Shown: positions 7,157 to 16,479, numbered from the stretch's first letter. The stretch: DNA of 55,982 nucleotides from Bordetella parapertussis (GCA_945911685.1 CAMEAW010000007.1:1-55982), one strand, 5' to 3'. Numbers and translations are program-made. The notes: generated by a model not told the origin, from the sequence alone.

Positions 7157-9403
7157 TTAAACAAGCGTTAACCCGTGCTTGCGCAACGGCAAGTCCCGTG
7201 CGGGTTTACCCGTAGCCGCAAAGATCGCATTCAACACTGCCGGACCGACTACACAGATCGTGGGTTCGCCTACACCGCCCCAAAAATCATGGCTAGGCAC
7301 CAATACGCACTCGACCTTTGGCGTGTCTTTGAGTTTTGCCAAGGGATACGAGTGGTAGTTGTTTTCTTTAACTTGACCGTTTTCAATCGTGATGTCTTCA
7401 TTGAAGATTGCAGACAATGCCATCACAACCGAACCCTCAATCTGGGCCTTGACCTGCGCAGGATTCACAAAGTGTCCTGAATTCAGAGCGAACACCATCC
7501 GGTGCACTTTCACCTGACCGCTCGCAGACACTGACACCTCTGCTGTTGCCGCAGAGTAGCTGCCATAACCCATGAACTGCGCAATGCCGCGATGCTGACC
7601 TGCAGGTAGCGCTTTACCCCAATCGCCTTTTTGTGCGACGGCATCTAAAACGCCCAGATGCTTGGGATGGTTTTTCATCAAGTCACGACGAAATGCTAGT
7701 GAATCGCGACCCGCTGCACGCGCGCACTCTTCAATGAAGCACTCCATGTAAATACCGTTTTGATTGGTATTGACACCACGCCAAGGGCCGACCGGCACAT
7801 GCGTGTTACGCATCACATACTCAGTTAACAGCGACGGGAAGGTGTAGCCCAATTGCGCATCACCTGGCTCTGCGTAAAACCCTTGCAACTGACGCACGTC
7901 TTTGTTGTTTTTAATAGCAGTCGGATTTAGATATGCGTTGATTGATTGACCCGACACGCGGATATGAAATCCTGTCAAATTGCCTTTGTCATCCAGGCCC
8001 GCCGACATTTTGGCCATTGAGATAGGCCGAAAGAAGTCGTGCGTCATGTCTTCTTCGCGACTCCAGACCATCTTGATCGGCACATTTGGGTAGAGCTTGG
8101 CGATTGCCACGGCGTGGTGCATAAAGTCTTGCGTACCGCCGCGCCGCCCAAGTCCCCCTCCCAAATCCATGGTCTTGATATCGCAATTGGCCAACGGCAG
8201 GCCCGACGCCTCAGAGAGCGCCGCGATCGAGGCCTCGGCGTTTTGCGTGGGTACCCAGGCGTAGGCACGGTCACCGCTGATTTGCACCACGCAATTCATC
8301 GGCTCCATCGTGGCATGCGCCATAAACTGGCTGCTGTACACCGCTTCAACTTTTTTGGCCGACCCTTTAATGGCGGCCAGTGCATCACCTTCTTTACGCT
8401 GCCAGAAGTCGCCCTCAGCGCCCAGGCCTTCTTTTAAGGCCGCAGCGATTGTGGTGCTCGACACCTTTGCATTCGCACCTAAATCCCAGTCAATCGGCAG
8501 ATTGTCTAACGCTGTTTTTGCGCGCCACCACGTGTCAGCTACCACAGCCACGGTAGAGTCATTGACTTTTACCGCACCTTTGACACCACGCATGGCTTTA
8601 ATTTTTGATTCGTCAAAACTCACCAACTTGCCACCAAACACCGGACAGCTCTTGACCGCCGCGCATAACATTCCGGGCAGACGTAGGTCGATGCTAAAGA
8701 CTTTGGCGCCGTTAACTTTGTCTGCGGTATCTAAGCGTGGCACTGCAGTGCCTGCGATTTTCCAGTCTAGTGGCTTTTTCAAGACAATCGATTTGGATTC
8801 TGGTGGCGTCAATTTAGCCGCGGCATCTGCGACTTTGCCATAGCTCACCGTACGACTTGTCTTGGCGTGAGTAATCAGCCCTTTGCTAACCGTCAGCTCG
8901 GCAACAGGCACGTTGAACTGATCAGCAGCGGCTTGCAACAGCATCATCCGGGCGGCAGCGCCACCACGACGAACGTAATCGTGCGAATCACGAATGCCAC
9001 GGCTACCGCCTGTGGCCATCGCACCCCAGGCACGTTTACGCGCTAAATTTTGCCCTGCAGAAGGCGCTTCATAGGTGACTTTTTTCCAGTCGCAGTCAAG
9101 CTCTTCAGCCACCAACTGTGCCAAGCCTGTACGTGTGCCCTGACCCATCTCAGAGCGAACGATACGAATCACAACAGTGTCGTCCGGTTTAATGACGACC
9201 CACAGGTTCACCTCCTCGGCGGTCAACGCTGGCGCGCTCGCTTGTGCGTACGCTGGACGCGCACTCATCAATCCAAGCGCGAGGCCAGCTCCCACAGCGG
9301 AAGTTGCGATCAAGAACTGACGGCGAGCAGGCTTCGAAGGCGCGTGGCTCTTACGTGTGAGGTTGCGTGTGGCGCTTAGCGACTTACTGTTATGGTTTGT
9401 CAT
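7157..9403 (-). CDS. Molybdopterin-binding hydroxylase, IorB-type large subunit (copy 2)
   Basis: 748-residue paralogue of the copy at 4340-6529. It has a Tat signal ('PARRQFLIATSAVGAGLALG', cleavage near 'ARPAYAQA'), 'RSEMGQGTRTGLAQLVAEEL', 'TGGSRGIRDSHDYVRRGGAA', 'LGGGLGRRGGTQDF', 'VPVGPWRGVNTNQNGIYMEC' and 'GGVGEPTICVVGPAVLNAIF' holding the catalytic Glu. The two large subunits share many identical stretches but differ in substrate-side loops, so they may take different substrates. It follows its own IorA-like gene by 11 bp. Expected to be periplasmic and to pass electrons to cytochrome c or quinone. Confidence 0.85.
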   Translation of the reverse strand: MTNHNSKSLSATRNLTRKSHAPSKPARRQFLIATSAVGAGLALGLMSARPAYAQASAPALTAEEVNLWVVIKPDDTVVIRIVRSEMGQGTRTGLAQLVAEELDCDWKKVTYEAPSAGQNLARKRAWGAMATGGSRGIRDSHDYVRRGGAAARMMLLQAAADQFNVPVAELTVSKGLITHAKTSRTVSYGKVADAAAKLTPPESKSIVLKKPLDWKIAGTAVPRLDTADKVNGAKVFSIDLRLPGMLCAAVKSCPVFGGKLVSFDESKIKAMRGVKGAVKVNDSTVAVVADTWWRAKTALDNLPIDWDLGANAKVSSTTIAAALKEGLGAEGDFWQRKEGDALAAIKGSAKKVEAVYSSQFMAHATMEPMNCVVQISGDRAYAWVPTQNAEASIAALSEASGLPLANCDIKTMDLGGGLGRRGGTQDFMHHAVAIAKLYPNVPIKMVWSREEDMTHDFFRPISMAKMSAGLDDKGNLTGFHIRVSGQSINAYLNPTAIKNNKDVRQLQGFYAEPGDAQLGYTFPSLLTEYVMRNTHVPVGPWRGVNTNQNGIYMECFIEECARAAGRDSLAFRRDLMKNHPKHLGVLDAVAQKGDWGKALPAGQHRGIAQFMGYGSYSAATAEVSVSASGQVKVHRMVFALNSGHFVNPAQVKAQIEGSVVMALSAIFNEDITIENGQVKENNYHSYPLAKLKDTPKVECVLVPSHDFWGGVGEPTICVVGPAVLNAIFAATGKPARDLPLRKHGLTLV

Positions 9404-9414
9404 GTTCAGTCTTC

Positions 9415-9912
9415 TTATGCTTTAGCGACGCCAGCTGTGGCGTAGTCTTTTAAAACGTCGGCTAATTGTTTTTGACCAGCCGCCACATGGATGCCGTCAC
9501 GGATGCGCTGGTAGGTGCCACAGCGGCAAATATTGGTCATCGCAGCATCGATATCAGCGTCGGTGGGCTTAGGCACGCGCTTGAGTAGCGCCACCGCTGC
9601 CATCACCTGGCCCGACTGGCAATAGCCACACTGTGGGATATCCAGTGCGATCCAAGCCTGTTGAATCGCATGACTCGAGTCGTTCGACAGCCCCTCGACG
9701 GTGGTGATCGCCTGACCGGCAGCGCTGGCCACAGGGATCGAACACGAGCGCACTAATTCGCCGTTCAGTTGGACCGAACAGGCGCCGCATTGAGCCACGC
9801 CACAGCCATATTTAGTGCCAGTTAAACCAAGCACTTCTCGCAACGCCCATAACAACGGCATATCTGGTTCAACATCAATATTGTGAACAGTACCGTTTAC
9901 TTTGAGTTCCAT
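9415..9912 (-). CDS. [2Fe-2S] subunit of molybdenum hydroxylase, IorA-type (copy 2)
   Basis: 165-residue partner of the large subunit at 7157-9403 and probably the first gene of the hydroxylase-sox operon. It contains '[20 protein letters not shown]', '[16 protein letters not shown]' and '[15 protein letters not shown]', giving two [2Fe-2S] clusters. Closely similar to the copy at 6540-6992 but with ~12 extra C-terminal residues. The ATG at 9912 has a TGAGGCA site upstream. The 234 bp before it hold no gene and are AT-rich. Confidence 0.9.
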   Translation of the reverse strand: MELKVNGTVHNIDVEPDMPLLWALREVLGLTGTKYGCGVAQCGACSVQLNGELVRSCSIPVASAAGQAITTVEGLSNDSSHAIQQAWIALDIPQCGYCQSGQVMAAVALLKRVPKPTDADIDAAMTNICRCGTYQRIRDGIHVAAGQKQLADVLKDYATAGVAKA

Positions 9913-10146
9913 GAAAAGTGCCTCAAAAAAAATACTTGGGATATTACTTGCACAACATAATTTCGTCAGCAGAATTTTGCTGGTTTAATTTAAAGTCACT
10001 ACAAGATTTAATTTAAAAACCACATACCGACCAAGGTTTTTCTTAACAAACAGGATTCGGAAGAAGACTGAATAGCAAAAACGCCGACATGCTCCCAAAC
10101 CGAAATCTAGCAACCTAAAATAATTTGAGGGCAAAATGCCGCAACT
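9913..10146 (-). promoter_or_regulatory. Upstream region of the iorAB-sox operon with AT-rich direct repeats
   Basis: No gene. TTTAATTTAAA occurs twice (9984-9994 and 10007-10017, 23 bp apart), about 72-105 bp before the iorA-2 start, next to a small hairpin (9967-9982, CAGCA/TGCTG). The repeats could be a regulator site or simply an AT-rich upstream element. No convincing -35/-10 pair was found. Confidence 0.35.
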
Positions 10147-12363
10147 TCAATGCATACGAAGTCGTACAAAAGCCTCGAAGTCATGCGCAGAGATTGGACG
10201 GCTATACCAATACCCTTGAAAGGCGGAGCAACCAATACCTAACAAAAACTGGTGCTGCTCTAAGGTCTCAACGCCCTCCGCAATCACCTCTAAGCCCAAA
10301 GAATGTCCAAGCGTCACAATCGCACGTGCGATGGCGGCGCCATGAGAATCCGTCAGCATATCGCGCACAAAAGACTGATCGATTTTGAGCTGATTAAGTG
10401 ACAGGCGCTTAAGATAATTAAGCGACGAGTAGCCCGTACCAAAGTCATCAAGCGACACCGCGATGCCAATCTCTTTAAGCGCATCAATCTTGCGATTCAC
10501 ATCAACCAAATCAGCAATCAGCATGCTTTCCGTGAGTTCGAGCTTCAGACGCTCGGGGGGCGCACCACTGGCTAATAGGGCACTCAACACTGTCTCGGTA
10601 AAGTCTGGTTGCTGAAATTGCATCGGACTGATGTTGACCGCCAGCTTAAGCTCTCGCATGTGCGCGAGTTGCGCCCATCTGGTCAATTCAATACAAGATT
10701 GTTGAAGCACCCATCCACCGAGCTGTTTGATAAAACCGATTTTTTCAGCGAGCGGCACAAACTGGCTAGGTGAAATGTTGCCGTAAGTGGGGTTCTCCCA
10801 GCGTAACAAAGCCTCAGCACCAGTCACTTTTAGGTTGGCATCCAGCTGAGGTTGGAAAAGCAAGTTGAGTTGTTTGCCTTGGATCGCATGCCTCAACTCA
10901 TTGGCCATCAGAAAACGGTCATCAAGACTAGCCTGCATCTTCGTATCAAAAAATCGATAGGTTTCTTTGCCTTGTGCCTTGGCCTGATACATCGCTAGAT
11001 CGGCGTTTTGTAGAAGGGTATCAGCAGTCGTTTGGCAATCACCAAATAAGATCACTCCTGCACTCGCAGAAGAGGTGTAAGCGGTGCCTTGCAACACAAT
11101 CGGGGTTGAGAGCAACTCTAAAATACGCTGAACCGCTGCAAGCGCTTTTGAAACCGACAAGGCTTGGTCTGGATCAAGATTTCTGAGAATCACCACGAAT
11201 TCGTCGCCACCAATGCGCGCGACGGTCTCATCGGCTCGAACACAACTCAGCAAACGCTGACTCACTTCTATCAAAAACTGATCGCCCTGTTGGTGTCCAA
11301 AGGCATCATTGACATTTTTGAAGTTATCCAAATCAACATAAATGAGTGCGCAATAGTTTGGCTCCTGCAAGCAAGCGGCCAGCGCCTGATCCAAGCGATC
11401 AGTCAATGAACGACGATTAGCCAAACCAGTCAGTGCATCAGAAAACGCAAGCTGCTCAATTTTGTGGGCAGCGTTCTTTTGCACAGAGATATCGCGCTGT
11501 ACACCAACAAAGTTTGTACACACTGCATGCTCATTAAATAGCGGCACGATATCCAAGGCAATCCATTTCGGAAGTTGAGAATTGGAATGGGTTAACAATT
11601 CAACACTGACAGGCTTTTGCTCATTTAAGGCCGAAGTGACGACAGCTAGCACTGCCGGTTCAAGTTGGCCCAACCTCAACAGCGGTGGTCGCTGTCCCAG
11701 AAGTTGCTCACGCGTAGCGCCTGACATCTTGGCCAAGGCCGCGTTGGCAAAAATGACGTTGGGCCCATTGATCAGATCAAGGTCGGTTACCCATACTCCG
11801 TCGTTAACGTACATCACCGTAGACTCAAGCAACCGCAACTGCTCAATACGTCCACGCAATTCACGATCTGTTTCGCGAAGTAAGCGCTCGGATAGCGCCT
11901 TGGTTGTCAACGAATCAGCAATCTGCTGAACCTCGATGTTGTCAAATGGCTTTTTAAGAATTAAAAAACGATCACTACTGGGAAGCTCTGCGCGAATCTC
12001 TGTCAAAGAAAAATCCGAGAAAGCCGTGCATAAAACAATATGTAACTGCGGGTCGCATTGCCACATGCGTTGGGTCGTCTCGATACCGTTCCAGCCATTA
12101 GGCATTCGCATATCCACAAACACCAAAAAATAAGGATCGTTCTGGTCTTGCGCCTCGCGCACACATTCAAGACCCTCTTGACCCCGCGTCACAACATCGA
12201 TTCGATATTCGATCTCAGGGGCTTTCGCTGGCAATTCACGGCCAAATAAGCGAGCGGCGCTATCTTTTAGCTGCACCTCCTTGGCAGAACGCGGCGCCAG
12301 GACTTTCATAAAATCTTCGCGAATCGCCACATTGTCATCAACGACTAAAATTCTTCTGGACAG
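10147..12363 (-). CDS. Response regulator with PAS, GGDEF and EAL domains
   Basis: 738-residue c-di-GMP enzyme under two-component control. An N-terminal receiver domain shows 'ILVVDDN', phospho-acceptor Asp in 'FVDMRMP', Thr in 'LCTAFSD' and Lys in 'ILKKPFD'. A PAS domain follows (~residues 185-300), then a diguanylate cyclase with intact 'ARIGGDEF' but degenerate inhibitory site (RADE instead of RxxD), then a phosphodiesterase with 'AEALLRW', 'LTESMLI', 'DDFGTGYSSL' and 'AEGVET', all catalytic. The first standard start (GTG 12330) would remove the first strand and acidic pocket; the frame reads LSRRILVVDDN from a CTG at 12363, two codons after an in-frame stop. It is 13 bp after the histidine kinase. 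Net synthesis or breakdown cannot be told. Confidence 0.85.
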   Translation of the reverse strand: MSRRILVVDDNVAIREDFMKVLAPRSAKEVQLKDSAARLFGRELPAKAPEIEYRIDVVTRGQEGLECVREAQDQNDPYFLVFVDMRMPNGWNGIETTQRMWQCDPQLHIVLCTAFSDFSLTEIRAELPSSDRFLILKKPFDNIEVQQIADSLTTKALSERLLRETDRELRGRIEQLRLLESTVMYVNDGVWVTDLDLINGPNVIFANAALAKMSGATREQLLGQRPPLLRLGQLEPAVLAVVTSALNEQKPVSVELLTHSNSQLPKWIALDIVPLFNEHAVCTNFVGVQRDISVQKNAAHKIEQLAFSDALTGLANRRSLTDRLDQALAACLQEPNYCALIYVDLDNFKNVNDAFGHQQGDQFLIEVSQRLLSCVRADETVARIGGDEFVVILRNLDPDQALSVSKALAAVQRILELLSTPIVLQGTAYTSSASAGVILFGDCQTTADTLLQNADLAMYQAKAQGKETYRFFDTKMQASLDDRFLMANELRHAIQGKQLNLLFQPQLDANLKVTGAEALLRWENPTYGNISPSQFVPLAEKIGFIKQLGGWVLQQSCIELTRWAQLAHMRELKLAVNISPMQFQQPDFTETVLSALLASGAPPERLKLELTESMLIADLVDVNRKIDALKEIGIAVSLDDFGTGYSSLNYLKRLSLNQLKIDQSFVRDMLTDSHGAAIARAIVTLGHSLGLEVIAEGVETLEQHQFLLGIGCSAFQGYWYSRPISAHDFEAFVRLRMH

Positions 12364-12376
12364 GTTTTATACAAAA

Positions 12377-14431
12377 TCATGACACATCAACCTGCACGGA
12401 TGGAGCCGCGGTCAGATCAATCGGCAAGGTCAAACTAAAAGTCGAACCAAGATATATCCCGTCGCTGTGGGCGGTGAGGGTGCCCCCCATCTCTTGCGCT
12501 GCCAATGCACTGGCATGCAGACCAAAGCCGTGGCCGTTCTCTTTTGTCGTAAATCCGTACGCGAACAGGCTACTGAGCGTCGCCTCGGTCATACCAATTC
12601 CACTATCCGTGAAATCAATGCGCAAGCTGTGGTCGTTATTTTGACTAACCTGAATCTGTAATTTACGTATATTGCTTTCAATCGAAGCCACAATGGCCTG
12701 CTGTCCATTCATCACAATATTTAAGATGATCTGTGCCAGCTTGATGCGATCACCCAGCCACCACACCACATCGTCAACTTGACAACTGACCTCAATTTCA
12801 GATTCTTTTAATTCCACGGCCAAAAGTGATAACGCATCATGCAACACCTCCTTTAAATTCATCCGTACCCTGAGGCCACCTTGCCCGCTGAGCGACTGCT
12901 GGCGCGCAACAATCTCTTTAATGTGCTGCATACTGAGCATAAGCTGCTCGAGTTCTTTAATTGCCTCGGCGTATTCGATCTCCCACACCTCAGCCAATAG
13001 CTTCAGATATTCAGGAAGCTGGCGGCCCTGGGGATCTTGTTGCAGGTAAAGCGCCAAGTCATTTCGATGTGCCGTCATTAAACTGATCGCCAGCGGAAAA
13101 TCTTTCAGTGAAGTTATTTTTTGCTGTTCGTACAAAATCAGCACTGAAACATTCGCACTGTTCAATACATTACCAATATTGTGCAGCACACTATTAGCAA
13201 CTTCAGCCATTCCAGCGCGGTGTGAAATCGAGTAAGTCAAAGCATTTGCCGCGACCAACTCGCGTTCGACTCTTACCCTCTCGGCAACCTCTAAGCGCAG
13301 CGCCGCGGTACGTTCTAGCACCCGTGACTCCAGCTCTTCGTGGGCCTTGCTTAACGCCTCCTGCGAGGCCAGGCGATCTTTTAGCTCAAGCTGCAATCGG
13401 GTGTCAGAGCGTAATAACCACCAAGCGCCTAATATCAAAAGTACCAGCGCCAAAATCGAGCGCCAAAGAATCTTACTCACAACGTCATCCCATTCTTTTA
13501 AAAACACATCTCGTGTGATGACGCTTGTCACGATCAAAGGAAAATTCTCGACGCGCCGCACGGCAACCATGCGCAATTGGGTACTCTTTGACTCTGTCAG
13601 TCGCTCAGAATCAGTCACCACGATACCGTGTGTCAGCTTTTGTACTCCGATAAGATTTTGGGTCGCGCTTGTCAAATTTCGTACACCGACCAATGCATCG
13701 ACAGAGGGCCAGCGCGCCATCAGCGTGTAGTCGCTACGGTACAAACTCACCGAAGCGCCTCGACCTAGGTCTTTAACGACCTTTTCGTAGAGGTCAGAAA
13801 ACGTCCGTGGTAAAACTTCGACGCGGACCCAGGCTGCGGTTGATCCGTCACGGTTCTTAACTTCGCGCAATAAATCAAACAGCCACTTTTTTTTCTTGTC
13901 ATCAAACCTGGGGGGGCCAAGAAAGATGGCGCCTGAAAGCCTTGGGGCGATCTGTACAAACTCGCCTTTGCTCGGATCGACTTCGAAAGGCGCGACGTGT
14001 TCGTCTGACGAACTGACGACGTCACCACCGGGCAGCCTCACGCTAATCGCGTCAATGAGCCGATTGACTTGCACTTTATTCTGCAAGACCTTGCGCAGAC
14101 TTAGGCGGCTGTCGACCTCGTTTTGGGCTTGAGCTACGTTGACAAAATGTTCGAAAATCTCATCGGAGAGTGTATCTAACACCACCTCGGCGAAATACAG
14201 TGCTTGGTTTGCTTGCTCGGCCAACACCAACGTTTGAAGGTATAGTTGCTTAGACCAGAACTGAACAGCGGTTGTGTGCCGAGTGATGGCGTTAAACAAT
14301 GCGCTTGCAATAATATAGCCAGCCGCTAGCACTGCCATGATGCAAATTAATATTCGTCTTGAATATTTAGACACTTTTACTGGGTAGAAAACTACCTGTC
14401 TTATCTTTACAAAGCCATCAGATAATTTCAA
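12377..14431 (-). CDS. Membrane sensor histidine kinase
   Basis: 684 residues, probable cognate kinase of the next gene's receiver domain. It has a transmembrane segment at ~25-45, a periplasmic sensor region of ~250 residues, a second membrane segment ('ILWRSILALVLLILGAWWLL'), a short coiled coil, the phospho-acceptor motif 'NSVLHNIGNVLNSANVS', and an ATPase domain with N box 'IILNIVMNGQQAI', G1 'DFTDSGIGM', 'GFTTKENGHGFGLH' and G2-like 'GGTLTAHS'. The H-N-I-G-N-x-L-N H-box is a recognised variant of HisKA kinases. Start is TTG at 14431, five bases after the preceding stop, with no clear ribosome site, so coupling is likely. The ligand is unknown. Confidence 0.88.
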   Translation of the reverse strand: MKLSDGFVKIRQVVFYPVKVSKYSRRILICIMAVLAAGYIIASALFNAITRHTTAVQFWSKQLYLQTLVLAEQANQALYFAEVVLDTLSDEIFEHFVNVAQAQNEVDSRLSLRKVLQNKVQVNRLIDAISVRLPGGDVVSSSDEHVAPFEVDPSKGEFVQIAPRLSGAIFLGPPRFDDKKKKWLFDLLREVKNRDGSTAAWVRVEVLPRTFSDLYEKVVKDLGRGASVSLYRSDYTLMARWPSVDALVGVRNLTSATQNLIGVQKLTHGIVVTDSERLTESKSTQLRMVAVRRVENFPLIVTSVITRDVFLKEWDDVVSKILWRSILALVLLILGAWWLLRSDTRLQLELKDRLASQEALSKAHEELESRVLERTAALRLEVAERVRVERELVAANALTYSISHRAGMAEVANSVLHNIGNVLNSANVSVLILYEQQKITSLKDFPLAISLMTAHRNDLALYLQQDPQGRQLPEYLKLLAEVWEIEYAEAIKELEQLMLSMQHIKEIVARQQSLSGQGGLRVRMNLKEVLHDALSLLAVELKESEIEVSCQVDDVVWWLGDRIKLAQIILNIVMNGQQAIVASIESNIRKLQIQVSQNNDHSLRIDFTDSGIGMTEATLSSLFAYGFTTKENGHGFGLHASALAAQEMGGTLTAHSDGIYLGSTFSLTLPIDLTAAPSVQVDVS

Positions 14432-14436
14432 TTTTT

Positions 14437-16464
14437 TTAAACACTTAGGACAGATTCGAGTTTAAGCAACTCGTTCAGAGGCAGTGCCTTTGAATACAGC
14501 CAGCCCTGCGCACGATGGCAGCCGGCGTTTAGTAAAGCCGATCTTTGCTCAATCGTTTCAACGCCTTCAGCCGTGACCTCGAGCTCTAGTGTTTTAGCCA
14601 AATTAATAATCGCGACAGTAATCTTCTTTTGCGTTGCGTCTTGCATCGCAGCGATAAAGCTCGAGTCGATCTTCAAGCGGTTAATGGGCATGTTGGCAAG
14701 GCGTGCGAACGATGAATAGCCCGTACCAAAATCATCAATCGCGACTTCAACGCCCAACGTACGAATCGATTTTAGCTGCCCAAAGATTTCTGCTGCCGAC
14801 TCTGCGGCATGGCTTTCAGTCACTTCGATTTCAAGGCCATCCAAAATTTCAGGTCGTTCGCGCAAGTCTCTGGTCAGTAGGCCGAGCAAAGTCTGATCGC
14901 GAAACAAATGTGGCGAGGCATTAAACGCAACCTTGGTTGCAGGAAATTTATTCACAATCGTAGGCAGGTCACGTAGTACTTGTGACAATAACGAGCCACT
15001 TAAACGTTCAATTAAGCGGCTCTCTTCTGCAATCAAAATAAACTCACCTGGCGAAACAGACCCCAAGACCTCGTCATCCCAACGTGCTAGCGCTTCAAAA
15101 CCGATGATTTTTCCGGTACGCATATCAATTTCTGGCTGATAAAAAGGCTTCACCAAGTCAGCGGTGATCGCCACAGCGAGCCTTTCTTCAATCAGCCGTC
15201 TGCGGGACACAATGTCGCCCAGCTCATTGGTAAACCACGTTAAGCGCGCCCGACCCTGTGCTTTAGATAGCTGGAGCGCGGCATCAGCCGCAAGCAATAA
15301 CTCGTTCAGAGTTTTCGCCTGATCGGGATACACCACGCCACCAGCACTTAAGCTAAGCGAATGCGGCTGCGTTTCGATTGTGGCAGGTACACTCACCACG
15401 ATGTGCGATAACGCAGCCTTGAGTTGGTCGAGAAATTGAGCTTGGTCAACATCTACCATTGCCATGAACTCATCGCCCGAGCGGCGGCATAAGCTTGTTC
15501 CTTTGGGTAACACCATTTCGAGATACGCCGCGATCTGCGCAATGATCTTATCGCCATTCTCTGGGCCATGCCTGTCATTAATCGTACGCAGGCGGTCAAT
15601 GTTCAACAACAGAAAGAGAAATCGCTTGCTATTGGTTTCGGGACTGGCTATGCGACTGTGTAAAGTTTGACTGAACACCGCGTAATTTGGCAGTATCGTC
15701 AAGCGATCGGTTGTGGTCAGTTGGCGCAGCCTAGCTTCGACTTCTTTGGTGTGTCGTATATCGGCAAAAATTGAAACGTAGCCCTTCCGCATGCCCTGAT
15801 CATCGAGTATTTTAGACACCGACAACAATACAGGGATTGCACCATCACTGCGATCAAAAAAAACGGTTTCGCCACGCCAGTGACCTAAGTCAAGCAGCCC
15901 ATCTCGGATCTGAAATGACCTATTTTGCGCCGCGTTTTTTCGATACAGCATGCCTGCGGGGCGAGCGATTAACTCTTCTCGAGTGTAGCCAGTCATTTTG
16001 AGCAACTGCGGGTTGACATCAACAATCTTACCGTCAATATCGCTCACCAAAATTGCTTCGCCTCCAGTCGTAAATACATAATCGGTGATGCGAAGCTTGC
16101 CGATTTTTACTTGCTGTTCGACCAACAGTGCATGGATCGACTCAGTCACCCTAGTCATCATATCTTTTGGAGAGTCTGTTGACGCATCCACTAGCTTACC
16201 GGCCACGATACCCCGACTGGACGAGACCATCGCTTGCAGGCGAGCATGTACTTCTTTTGAATAATCCAGAAGCTGAGTGTGATTCAGATACAGCACTGCG
16301 CCAGTGGCTCCCAGCGCCACTAACGCGCAGACTGCCACCCAGAGCGCAGAGACACCGGCATACAACGCCCATCCCAACGCGCAAACGATAATCGCTAAAC
16401 CCACTAGCTGTGCGTATAAATGTTGTGCAACCAACAAGTCATTTTTATCGCTTACATTTTGCAC
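14437..16464 (-). CDS. Membrane PAS-GGDEF-EAL protein with degenerate GGDEF
   Basis: 675 residues. Two adjacent membrane helices (~15-60) are followed by a PAS domain ('EAILVSDIDGKIVDVNPQLL'), a diguanylate-cyclase domain in which the signature reads RSGDEF in place of GGDEF and no RxxD site is present, and an EAL domain with 'GFEALARW', 'EVTESHA', 'DDFGTGYSSF', 'LKIDSSFI' and 'AEGVET'. I infer a phosphodiesterase whose cyclase domain may be regulatory. Start: a GTG at 16464 has AAGGA six bases upstream; a TTG at 16479 has none. It begins a three-gene operon with the kinase and response regulator. Confidence 0.85.
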   Translation of the reverse strand: MQNVSDKNDLLVAQHLYAQLVGLAIIVCALGWALYAGVSALWVAVCALVALGATGAVLYLNHTQLLDYSKEVHARLQAMVSSSRGIVAGKLVDASTDSPKDMMTRVTESIHALLVEQQVKIGKLRITDYVFTTGGEAILVSDIDGKIVDVNPQLLKMTGYTREELIARPAGMLYRKNAAQNRSFQIRDGLLDLGHWRGETVFFDRSDGAIPVLLSVSKILDDQGMRKGYVSIFADIRHTKEVEARLRQLTTTDRLTILPNYAVFSQTLHSRIASPETNSKRFLFLLLNIDRLRTINDRHGPENGDKIIAQIAAYLEMVLPKGTSLCRRSGDEFMAMVDVDQAQFLDQLKAALSHIVVSVPATIETQPHSLSLSAGGVVYPDQAKTLNELLLAADAALQLSKAQGRARLTWFTNELGDIVSRRRLIEERLAVAITADLVKPFYQPEIDMRTGKIIGFEALARWDDEVLGSVSPGEFILIAEESRLIERLSGSLLSQVLRDLPTIVNKFPATKVAFNASPHLFRDQTLLGLLTRDLRERPEILDGLEIEVTESHAAESAAEIFGQLKSIRTLGVEVAIDDFGTGYSSFARLANMPINRLKIDSSFIAAMQDATQKKITVAIINLAKTLELEVTAEGVETIEQRSALLNAGCHRAQGWLYSKALPLNELLKLESVLSV

Positions 16465-16479
16465 AACTGTTCCTTGCAA

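Noticed and set aside
7150..7175. CGTTAA repeats near the iorB-2 stop as part of a family of GTTAAC sites
   Set aside because: GTTAAC-like hexamers are expected by chance about a dozen times in a window this long, and these copies lack the GTATA part.
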